Shown: piece after piece, positions 36,420 to 46,639 of the stretch | Position numbering within the stretch: the stretch's first letter is position 1 | Layout: each line of letters starts with the position of its first letter | Source of the DNA: Rhododendron vialii | Taxonomy: Eukaryota > Streptophyta > Magnoliopsida > Ericales > Ericaceae | Assembly: GCF_030253575.1 (NCBI RefSeq) | Contig: NC_080569.1 | Location: 13,699,501-13,763,500 of the forward strand | Length of the DNA stretch: 64,000 nucleotides | Direction: 5' to 3' | Notes under the pieces: model-generated | Told to the model about the DNA's origin: nothing | The model's input: the letters and a program-made list of their open reading frames with translations, nothing else | Database searches by the model: none | Program-made: the position numbers and the translations under genes

Positions 36420-36431
36420 TTCCTCCCCCCC

Positions 36432-36464
<33 letters not shown>

Positions 36465-36800
36465 AATTCCAACTCCTCATTCCCTTACCAAATTTTCGCT
36501 GTACTGTTTCAGTGTAGAGAGAGAGAGAATCAGCAATGGGTCACGAAGAAGAAGAACCAATTCTGCCGTTGCCAGATGACGTTGAACTCCATAATCTCGT
36601 TCCCTTCCCTTTTTCGTGATTGAATCCTTCACTCAATCAGTCCGCCAATTTTGACTCCGATGATTCATCTCCCATCCTTATCTCCATGTGGAAAGCTACT
36701 CATCTCCCCAATCTCTACTTGATTTAGGTTTTCTTTTTCGCTCAAGGAAAAAAGGACAGGGTTTTACTTATTGCGTAAGCAAATTGATTTGCTTTTTTTT
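36420..36800 (+). pseudogene. Possible captured gene start, unidentified
   Basis: Inside the foldback element, a C-tract and TC repeat are followed by an ATG at 36536 opening a short frame (MGHEEEEPILPLPDDVELHN). Further coding-like sequence follows in another frame, then intron-like T-rich sequence. The order 5' UTR, first exon, intron start resembles a fragment of a host gene captured by a transposon. The source gene is not recognised. Confidence 0.35.
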
Positions 36801-37320
36801 TTGTGTTTTTGTAAATTGATTCAAGGATTTTGTTTTTGTTTTTTCGTTGACAAAAAGTGCAAGATTTGTTTTAGGAAAGGAGAAAGTCAGAGCTTGAATT
36901 TGTTGGGGAATGGGAATCAGAGGTTGATCAATTTGCTGGGGATTTGAATCCATCAAGGTTGATTATTTAGGAAAAGAGAAATTCAGAGCTATGAAGAGAA
37001 GATTTGGCAAGGAAGGGAGGAGTTGGGAGGGGGTGGTAGTGGTGGTCAGGAGTTGGGAACTTAAGAAAACGGTGGAGCTAGAAACGGAAAAGAGGGCAGG
37101 GGTTAAGCTGCAGTTTGCAGCAAGAACAAAATGTCATCGTGTCTCTAAAGAATTTGGGAGTAGCAGAACTGGCTTCACCTGAGTCGTCAGATGGGCTCAT
37201 TAATGCGTTGTCAACATCTAGTCAAAAGGTGCGGAAGATGTGTGGAGAGAAACGTGGGGAGAGGATCCGGATCCGCCTGGATAGGCTCCTCACGCACCAC
37301 GTGGGCACAAATTGGGGGAT

Positions 37321-37504
37321 GGTGTTGTGTAGTGGTATGCGCAATACCGTGTTACGCACCTCCAAACCGTCGGATAGTAAATCCGATGGCTCGAATCTCA
37401 TCTCGGTAATAAATAGCTCTCGATCGTTGATTGCCGAGATGAGAGCCAAGCCATCGGATGCACAATCCGACGGCTCGGAGGTGCGCAGCATGGTGAACAA
37501 CACC
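37321..37504. mobile_element. Palindromic MITE nested in the foldback arm
   Basis: Ends GGTGTTGTG and GAACAACACC are inverted, and the arms match through ACGCACCTCCAAACCGTCGGAT and GAATCTCATCTCGG around a centre near 37425. It lies only in the right arm of the foldback element, not the left, so it is a later nested insertion. Confidence 0.65.
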
Positions 37505-37657
37505 AACCCGAAATCCTGTGGGCACAGCCACGTGGTACTTACTCAACACTGAAAAATTTCTTATGTGTTTAGGTGTGGTGGTAGCAAAGTTGGGGAGGAA
37601 ATTGGTGAGAAAAAGAGGCGCCTAAGATTTAAAGATAAACCAAGAGGAAATTAGATA

Positions 37658-37896
37658 CTCCCTCTGTCCCAATTTACTTGTCATTTTTTGGAGTTTGTGC
37701 CACTTTTCAATTAATTATACTATCTTGTAATTTATAATGTTTTAGGTGATTTCAAAAGCATTGAATTATAGAATAAATCGAGATCTATCAAATAAGATTT
37801 ATATTGGATATAAAATTTATTACCACTTTAGAGATATAACTAATTTTTTAATCCAGTTAGAATAGAATTGGAACAAGTAAATTGAGACGGAGGGAG
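37658..37896. mobile_element. Stowaway MITE (Tc1/mariner)
   Basis: Ends CTCCCTCTGTCCCAATTTAC and GTAAATTGAGACGGAGGGAG form the classic Stowaway TIR (CTCCCTCCGTCCC). TA lies on each side (37656-37657 and 37897-37898). Non-coding, 239 bp. Confidence 0.9.
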
Positions 37897-38145
37897 TATA
37901 TAATTATCTATTTTTGTTTTCTTTGTAAAACAACAAAGTGAAAGTTCTTTTCCTTCTCTTTTCTTGTTTTTCCTTCATTTTTCCTAGTAAATGAAACAGA
38001 CACTCAACTTTCTTCTCGATTATACCCCACCCCAAAATAAAAAAATGTTCTTTAAAAAAGGTGGTTGATAATGCCACGACAACTCTTTTTAAGGCCATGA
38101 CTGTTCCTATTTTCTGACAACATTATCCCTTTGATATTTGTTCCA

Positions 38146-38235
38146 GGATAATGCTAGGCACACAACGTACGGACGCCACAACATTTACACAACGTGCTGA
38201 CGTCATCAAAACGACGTCGTTTTGATTATAAAAAA
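38146..38235 (+). repeat. Left TIR of the Mutator-like element
   Basis: GGATAATGCTAGGCACACAA through AAAACGACGTCGTTTT to an A-tract. It pairs with 45308-45397 at about three quarters identity by eye. In Mutator elements the TIR is the transposase binding site and often the promoter. Confidence 0.85.
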
Positions 38236-39059
38236 AAAAAACCCTGGTTCCAGGTCTTGAAACGAAACTCTCTTTCCCTTCCATCCCCACCTTCACGATG
38301 AGAAGAGAATCGAGAGAGAGGGTTGCGCCGACCACCACCACCACCACCACCACCGGCGAAGACGACGCTTCCACCTCCACCGGTGATACGCTTCCCACCT
38401 CCACCACCAGTCCCCAACCCCAAGTCTTCTGTTCTCAAATCCCCTCTCCCTATCTCGAGCTGATTCTCCTGGTCACCGCAGACGATGGAAGCGCTCCCCA
38501 CCGCCGGCGACCGCCACCACAACCGGCTTCTGGCAGTCCGACGTTACCCCCACCACGAAGGTCTCTCTCTCTCCTTGAACTAATTGCTGAGTTGCTAGGA
38601 AAAAAAACCCTAAAGTGAGTTTCTTGAAAAAAAAAACCCTAATCAGAAAGTTTTCAATGTTCTCGACAACCATCTCGCTAGAAAATGAAGATGATATGGA
38701 AAGGATGAGTGTTCATTCTACAGAAAATAAAGACAGTTTGCTGAAAGTTGCTCGTGAAAATTGCAGCCAAAGTAATTGTTTTTTCTTACTTGAACTAATC
38801 AATTTTTAGAACAAAACATAAACAAAGCCTATAATCCTGCACTTGATTATCGTTTTTTGGAATATATGTCTTGAAATGCACCTACACATTGGTAATTCCT
38901 TATTTTTGTTGTGCTTCATAATTTACGAATTTCTAGAGATGATGTGCATGATAGTATATTTTGTTGACCGTTCTTATTCGATTCGATTTTGGGAGTAATG
39001 TTATTGCGTAATGAACTAGGTCAAATATGTATTTTTCTCATTCCTGCACTGAATTGTAG

Positions 39060-39542
39060 GTTGGAGATGTTAGTGAAATAATTGAAGAACCGCAAATCAG
39101 TCAAAACCAGAAGAAACAAATTCTGTCCTTATAGATACCCTCAACAACAAGTGAGGGTTCTACGGAGGATTTTATCAGAATAACTATGCCCCCAACACCT
39201 AATCGGACTCCTAAAAGAGTGAACTTTTCACCAAGGCCCAGCCCTTGTTTTTACGGATTCAATGATTCTCCAAGTCCATTGTCATCAAGACGTAAATCAT
39301 CAATGAAAAATCTCCTTCCAAAACTGAGCTTCAAATTTTGGAATAGTAACTCAGAGATAGAGAAGGCTGCTATCCTAGCTTTGGGGGATTCACCAATTGG
39401 GTCACAAGAGAAGCCCATTCAAAGGACAATCTCACAACTTTTTGCACCCAAAATGAAAATGACTTCGTCTTTACCTGTTACCCCAATTGAACATTCGAAT
39501 CCGGAATCTACGCATAGAGGGAACACAATCAATTGTTATGCT
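39060..39542 (+). pseudogene. Captured exon of a RING-CH (MARCH-like) gene
   Basis: A 483-bp stretch bounded by an AG acceptor (GAATTGTAG) and a GTAAGT donor, in one frame from VGDVSEIIEEPQ to HRGNTINCYA. It includes ITMPPTPNRTPKRVNFSP and the KNLLPKLSFKFWNSNSEIEK, SSLPVTPIEHSNPES stretches typical of the region before the RING-CH zinc finger in plant RING/FYVE-like ligases. One in-frame TAG (39132-39134) breaks it. The RING-CH domain itself is absent. Retained intron borders show capture from genomic DNA rather than mRNA. It lies inside the Mutator-like element. Confidence 0.7.
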
Positions 39543-41345
39543 GTAAGTATCTCATACTTTGCTCTGAATCTTTGGTGACTGTAATAGCGTAATGCGTTTA
39601 CTTAGTATTGCTTGATGATGATTTGGGGCAGATTCTAAGTCCAAGTGTTCATTGGTGTTTCTTACCCGTTATTAGGTTAAATACTTTCTAAAGATCAGCA
39701 GTTTGCCTTGCAAAATTGGGTCTTGGTTTAGTTTTGTAATACCAACTACCAAGTAAGCAGTGCAAAAGCTGGATGCTTGATTTCTTTTTCCACTTTCATA
39801 GCTTAGTTAGAGCATATTTACATGAAAATTCTTGGGCATTTCTTAGTGAATGATGGGAATTTGTTGCAAAGTGAAACTTTATGTGATTTTCTATGTTGTT
39901 TAGGTGCATGAACTTGTGTTTGGGGGCTGAAAAACTTGACGATAGAAGTATTTAAACTTATGGTACTTAGAATCCTTTGTTCAAAACTAGCAGTCCACAC
40001 ATGGTCCAACAGCGAACATGACTAACAAGATTGCCATGGCTCAACAACACACTGAGTTGGACTGACTGTACAGCAGCAGAGAATGAGCAGCAACAGCTGC
40101 TTTGACTATAGGATACCTTCTTCCCTTCTCAAATGGTTGGACTGACTGATCATTGCTTCCAGGACCCAGCATTCCATAGTTCCATATGATAATTCACGAA
40201 GCTTGAGAATTCTTGTAGGATACACATTGGACACAAACTGGACACACCACCAAAACAATCCACCAATATGAACACTTATAACCTTGTTCAAAACCGGGAC
40301 TTAGTTAATGGCTTGACCATCTTTAGATGAATCTGTTTACCATCTTTTATTTTTTATGGCTTGCTACTCTATCTCCAATTTAAATTGGTCGCATAATGCT
40401 CAACTTTGTAATGTTATTCTTCTCATTAATGTAGATGTTTGTTGGTGGAGTTCAAGCGGAGTAAAAATATGGCGCGGCCAATGGAGAGAGCCATCTATTA
40501 AATCTAGAGGATGGGAAAAGAAATCATGTAATCGTGCAACGGTAAAGGATAGCTCAGCTGCTGCGAAAGTTAGCTATGGGACCAATAGCTTTGCAAAAAC
40601 TAGTGGAGACTTGAAAAGGCAGTGAAAGAGATTGAAGCCATTCAAGTGAATCAAAGGCCAAGGAAAATGATCAATTTGTTGTAGTTTGGAATATCAATAT
40701 GTACTAAGTTTTGTAATATCAACTTGTAATATTGCGAAACCTAACTTCGTATGTAATTGTTATTTTGATGAGAACAGCCCGGCATGGGTTTTAAATTTAT
40801 TGTATTATGGTTTTCGTTGTCAAATGATAATTTGGCAATAGGTTTTGGCTATGAATGTGACTTGTGAATGGTGATTTAGAATGAGAAATGCCCGGTGTGG
40901 GCTTGTGCATAACTTCATGTTGTTTCTATTGTTGTTATTGATGTACTGACTGAGACGCTAGACGTCGGGCTAGGACCAAAAAATAGGGGAGACCATGCTG
41001 AAATTTTTCAAGAACCAAATACAGTAGCATGATAATGTCGAATAGAAGTGGTCCAAACTATCAATCTCATGTTCTATAATAATAATAATATCATGATCTC
41101 AACATAAAACCGGAGCAACAAGAATACAGACAACCAATTTGACATTCTAACATGTCTATGTCCATTTCCATTAATCAAAAAGAATAAAGTAGAATGCATT
41201 TCATTACAGAAGTCAACAAGAAACAAAAATCTCCAAACCATCTACCTCATGAAAGGTCATTACATGCAAGGACACGAAAAGGGATACAGGACACAAAAGG
41301 GGACACAGACATAGGACACGATATAAAACAATACAAGCAAGTGAA

Positions 41346-43416
41346 CTACTCTTCAACATTATCCGGCGCATTCATCATTTGCATATAACTTTGTTGTCCT
41401 CCGCATCCTTGCCATTGACTTTTTAGCATACTTGGTTGTGGTCCTCTCCAATATTGACCTTGAGCTTCCAAAATACCTGATTGTCCTCCTCCCCAACCTT
41501 CACTACCCGCAATAATTGATTGACCCATCCAAACTTGACCATTTAATAAGCTTTGTGAACTTGGAAAATAAGGCATAAATTGGTTCAAACTTGTTTCGGT
41601 GGGGCATAAAGTTGGGGAAAATGGGAAGATGCTTCCACCTTGTGCCATATTTGGTCGCATGGGATGGGGCATCATGTTTGGCCACATTGAGTGTCCCATG
41701 TAGCTTGGGTGGCCCTGCCCATAAAAAAAAAAGTATTTTGAATAACAATTACATGACACATGAAATTATGCAAGAAGTCAATAAAATTTCTTACATTTAC
41801 ATTTACGATACTCTCTTGTGTCCCGATATGGTGGCTAACCGCAATCTCCTCAACCTCCTGAAATTAGCAAATTATATAACTATTACACATTCATCGAACA
41901 AATCTATATGTCCATATTAACTAGTAAGCAACGAATCGTAAAAAACTTATACCTTGGATTTTTCGTTGGACAATGGCTTCTTAGACGTTTGTCTTTTCTT
42001 CGTAACAGCTTTTTCCACAGCACCGATCTTTCTTTTGCACGGCGGTCTCCCTTTTCGTCGAAGACCTTCCGGGTCAAGTATGTCCGTGCTCTGTTTAGGA
42101 GGTATAACCCCATCTACAAGTGAAAAAGAACTTTTACGAGTTCCCGTGTCATCACCAAGTGAAACCACATTACTTTCACAAACAACAGAAGCTTCCATCA
42201 GCTCTCGTTTTAGCTCGTGTACCCGTTTCATCACCATATCATACTTTTCTTGAGATTCTTCCGCTAAATCAGCAACTTCATTAAAGATATTGCACATGTT
42301 GTCATGCCGACGTGCTTCAATTGACGTTGACGACTTATCGTAACAGATTCGAACTTTTGTGTGGATCCTTTTCACATTTTTACACCATCTTCTCAACACA
42401 TACTTGTCAAGCACTCTTTCAATTCCCTTTTGATGCCACACAAATAGTTGATGTTTACACACCATTCCTCTAGACTCGAACAATCGACAATTACAATGTG
42501 TTTCATTGGTTTCAGCATTGAAATTAACAGTAAATGCCACTTGAATTCTCTTTTTCTCTTCTCCTTCGCCATATGTAACCCACTCATTTATCTCATGTTC
42601 AGACCCGATATCATCAACTTTAGCCGGCTTATCACAAAAACAGTGAATTTTATTGAAAAATTGTTTCTGAAACTCCTTAACCTTTGCATGGGTGTAAACA
42701 CTTTGAAATTGCTTCTCCAACTCATCTTCGGTCATTAACGGGATGAAAGTGTTCCAACTTTTCGCATCTGCATGATTTTCACTTTCCACCTTGTTCCCCA
42801 ATGCATTTTCATACTGTCCTACAAATTGTTTCAGGGTCGTTTTTGAATGAACATAACCATTAAAATACGCATTTATATTCTCACTTCTTTGTGTGGATGA
42901 CATCCCCGCCCAAAAAACATCGTTCAAATAAGCAGGCACCCACCTTTTCTTCTCCAAATACAACCCCTCTAACCATGTGTTACTTTGAAGCTCGTACTTC
43001 TTAATGAACACATTCTAAGCATCCTCAAATTGTTTTATGGTAAGTGAAGCATAAACTGCCCTATGCATACACCAACTACTATTCTCATAGGCATTGCACC
43101 CATTCAACTTTTCTGGGATCTTTTTCATAATATGCCATATGCACCATCGATGTCGGGTGTTAGGGAATATATCTTCTATGGCATTCTTCATGGCCATACA
43201 TTGGTCGGTAATAATTGCTTTCGGAGCACAATCCCACATGCATGTCTTCCAAGTCTCAAATAACCACGAAAATGACTCCGTGTCTTCGTGAAAGATGAGC
43301 CCGCATCCCAATAAAACAGACTGGCCATGATGATTCACGCCTACAAACGGAGCAAAAGGCATGTCATGCCTGTTTACCAAGTAAGTTGTGTCAAAGGTCA
43401 CAACATCACCGAATTC

Positions 43417-43447
<31 letters not shown>

Positions 43448-44259
43448 TAGAAGACATTCCTTAATCGACCCTCATCATCCAAATCCATTGCAAAAAAGAA
43501 GTCTGAATTATCGGCTTTCATCTTCATGAAATAATTGTGCATCGCTTGAGCATCTCCTTCCACAAGTAGTGAACGACGCACTTTATCCACATGATTCCGG
43601 CAATCTTTCTGGATATATGGAAGCTTACCAGGTCCCCCAGCCTCAATCTGAAGTGAGGTATAAGTTTGGTTCAGATTGATCCCAGCTTTATCATTCAATT
43701 CAAGTTTTCTTTTCACGTGTTCATCGAGTGCCCTATTGCTCCTCAAATACCTTGCCTTTCCCGGGCTCTGTTCATGATTGTGAACTAAAGCAACCCGGTT
43801 TAACCTCCACTTTCCATTCGGGTGCAACACAATGGTAACATGAGCTTGACAATCAATTTTTGATTGTGGCCGTGGTTTGACCGGATTGCTTGTTGTCACC
43901 CTTGCCTTTCCAGCACGACTGCATGCTATAGTTAAATCCTTCAACTTTCCATCTTTTCCCTTTCTCGATGTTCTTTTTGCCACAGCAAACCCTTTTTCTT
44001 TAGCATATCTTGAGTAATATGAATAAGCTTCCTCCGATGTGTCAAAGGTCATTCCCTCTTTCAGTTCTTCAACTTCATCTTCACAATTTTCTGTTGCCTC
44101 CTTCCCAACTCTGCTAGTATCTATTTCACCACACTTTTTGTTTGAAGGACTACTCCATACCTCTTGTTCGTCTTCATGGTCTCCACTCCATACATCTTCT
44201 TCTTCTACACACTCTTTGTTTGGAGGCATTGCCGATGGAACAGAATCCGACGACATCAT
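41346..44259 (-). pseudogene. FAR1-type MULE transposase, two in-frame stops
   Basis: Three exons on the minus strand: 44259-41953, 41857-41807 and 41714-41346, with GTATAA and GTAAAT donors and CAG acceptors that keep phase. About 908 codons. Domains in order are an acidic N-terminus; a FAR1 zinc-finger DNA-binding domain (from GMTFDTSEEAYSYYSRYAKE to WRLNRVALVHNHE); a MULE DDE transposase core (VVTFDTTYLVN, AIITDQCMAMKNAI, HRWCIWHI); a SWIM finger (CNCRLFESRGMVCKHQ); and a basic tail plus a Met/Gln/Gly-rich C-terminus. Two TAG codons (43449-43447 and 43017-43015) replace Trp at conserved places (NVF-W-ADARSR and FEDA-W-NVF). Otherwise no break was seen. A host FAR1-related gene is the alternative, but its position between TIRs and a 9-bp TSD marks it as the element's transposase. 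Confidence 0.85.
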
Positions 44260-45307
44260 CTAGTGGTTAAAAAAATGAGACAATTATATAGAGATATAAT
44301 CAACTGACAATGCAATAAATAGATTGAACAACAATATAAGATACAAGAAGACTAAGCCGAAATTTTGTATATAATATAACATTATTCGCAATTGCAAATC
44401 AATTTGAACATGCATGTAGTCGAAACCAAAACCACTTATATGTCATGCACATACACATACTTTTACTTTAAACGGTCCTTTCAATATTCTAAACTGAAAC
44501 CACTTATAGCTTCTCTACTTAATACTAAAATGAGACCAGGATAACCTTTGACAAGTAGATACGGCTTCTCCATTTTCTCATGTGAGCAAGAGATGTACCA
44601 AAATATGTAAACATGTATTATAGCATGCAAAGTGAAATCTGTACTGAAATTTTAATTGTTGTGGCTTTGTTCTCAACTTACCACCAGAAGCTGTGTCAAC
44701 TACATACCAGTGTAAACAACTCGAACAATCTAAGGTTTCTTGAATTGTATTTTCATCCTCTATATTCAGGCTAAAATTCCATTCTAGTAAGAAAAAAATA
44801 CACATTATTCTATATTCAGGCTAGGGTTTCTTGAATTGTATCTAAAATTCCATTCTATATGTACCAGTAAAGTCCTGATCTAGTAAGAATCAAAACGCAT
44901 AATTACAAAAATATATATATATATATATACACATTCGAATTTTCTGCAATCCAGAAAAAATACAGAGAGAGAGATACCTTCAGTAGTTATCTTCTTTGTC
45001 CTCGTCAGCAAATAATCCCTAAGAAAACGAGTCAGGGAGGGAGAGATTCAGCTCAACTCTCAAACAAATCCTAACTCCAATAAAATCAACCCAAAATCAA
45101 ACTCATGGTGGGTGTAACAACGTTGGAGTTCTCAGAAATCCGTGGTGGTGGTGGTCGCCGGTGGTCGTGGGAAGAATACCGTGGTCGTCAATGGTGGTGG
45201 GAGCCCCTTTGAATGTTTTGAGCATAAAAAATGGAGGGAACGAGAAAGGGAAAGGGAAAGGGAAAGGGAAAAGGGGGGTTTCTCTGTTCCGAGAAATTTT
45301 TTTTTTT

Positions 45308-45397
45308 TTTAAATTATCAAAACGACGTCGTTTTGCGCTGACGTCAGCGGTTGTTTGAGTTGTTGTGTGGGAGTGGTTGTGTGTCTAGCATTTTCGT
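45308..45397 (-). repeat. Right TIR of the Mutator-like element
   Basis: Read on the minus strand: CGAAAATGCTAGACACACAA, then CACACAACAACTC, CTGACGTCAGCG and AAAACGACGTCGTTTT. It is closer to the TIRs of 28295-29130 than the left TIR is. Confidence 0.85.
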
Positions 45398-45406
45398 TTG
45401 TTCCAT

Positions 45407-46319
45407 TAATCCATTAATTATCTTCTTTTCACCGCTATATTTCTCACCACTTCCTCTCTCTTTATCGCCGACCGGCCACTTTCTCTCTTTAACCCCGTTC
45501 ATCGGAGGCCACTGATCCAAGGTGAGGATGCAAGATGTTCTCTTTCATCAGTTTCAGAACTCACGTTTCCGTAGAAAATACAAATCATAGCCAACGGTAA
45601 TCCTTGAGTCAGAACAGATGAAACAAATTAAATGGAATGATAATCTTTGAATCAAGCAATACCTCAATCAATTTATTGTACTTAATCTCAAAAGAATCAC
45701 AAAGGCTTGGTTTGTAAAATGAACGTAATTTGAAGACATAGGATTCAGAGAAAAATTTCACAAAAGGGTTTGCTTTTACTTTCGTCTTCATCCTCTCCGC
45801 AATGGAGAATCGGTTCAGATTTGGAGAAAAAGAGAACACATGTTAATTTCACTCCATACTGAGGAGAGATGATCAGCGAAAATAGACAGAATATGGTGTG
45901 AAGGAGTAGAGTTGGATCTTGTGGTAGTTTCATATTTTGGAATTGACAGTGGATCGATCATCAATAAAGACGGCTAAAGACAGTCGGAGAAGAAACAGAG
46001 GAGATGGAAGTGGGTTTCTTGCCGATAAGTTGAAGAGAGAGAAGGAGAGAGGGGTAAAGTTGTAAAGGACAGTCTATTAGTCGTGGCATTAAAAAAAAGG
46101 CTCGTGGCATTAACGGTACCCTTAAAAAATTTACCCTGTTTCCATTTCTCTCCACGAACACCAAACAGTGAAACAGAGCTTTGAAGGTGAAAATAACACA
46201 CGGAACGGAACACCAACCAGGTTCAGCAGCTGTACGGGTAATGAGTGGACCAGTTTTATCCACAGGTAAGCTCTTCACATCTTGATTATTCAGATTTTTG
46301 TGACAAGAACAGAGTCATA
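45407..46319. other. Upstream region of DEG5
   Basis: This holds the probable promoter and 5' UTR of the plus-strand DEG5 gene. No clear TATA box was found close to the start. Minus-strand frames here have no domain. An upstream in-frame ATG at 46245 would add 25 residues to DEG5 and is less likely. Confidence 0.45.
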
Positions 46320-46574
46320 ATGGTGGCGGTTGTGAATTCTCTGCAATTCGTCCCTACACCAATCCCACCTCAAATCTCTTCATCTTCTTCTTCTTCCTCG
46401 AATAAGGGTATCCTCACCAGACGCAGTACAATTCTCTTCACTGCGGCATCGGTATTGGCTCCTTATCTCCAATTACTACATCCAAACTCAAAACCATCTC
46501 TTTCTTCTCATTCTGCCATTGCCCAGCAACAAGATGAGCTTGACCCAGATGAAGATCGCGTTGTCCACCTCTTC

Positions 46575-46639
<65 letters not shown>

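Larger units (their letters stand above)
33560..37561. mobile_element. Long-TIR foldback element split by a solo LTR
   Basis: The ends are AGAAATTTTTCAGTGCTGGG and CAACACTGAAAAATTTCT, inverted. The arms then match through CTCCACACATCTTCCGCACC and, after the solo LTR is skipped, through TTTTGACTAGATGTTGACAA, ATGAGCCCATCTGACGGCTC and GGCAGCTTAACCCCTGCCCT up to about 36376 (mate at 37087). The original element was about 1.5 kb with long arms and an interior of about 710 bp. Each arm has its own later insertions. No clear TSD was found, so the superfamily is open. The interior looks like a captured gene start. Confidence 0.75.
38146..45397. mobile_element. 7.25-kb Mutator-like element with FAR1-type transposase
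   Basis: The exact 9-bp duplication TTTGTTCCA flanks the unit (38137-38145 and 45398-45406). Both ends begin with AATGCTAG-type TIRs of about 90 bp that include CACACAAC, CTGACGTCA and the palindrome AAAACGACGTCGTTTT. Inside are a minus-strand FAR1-type transposase gene (41346-44259) and, on the plus strand, a captured RING-CH host exon (39060-39542). The frame at 40356-40625 (contains WWSSSGVKIWRGQWREPS) is not recognised. An exact TSD with a nearly open transposase frame suggests a relatively young insertion. The small element at 28295-29130 shares the TIRs. Confidence 0.9.
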
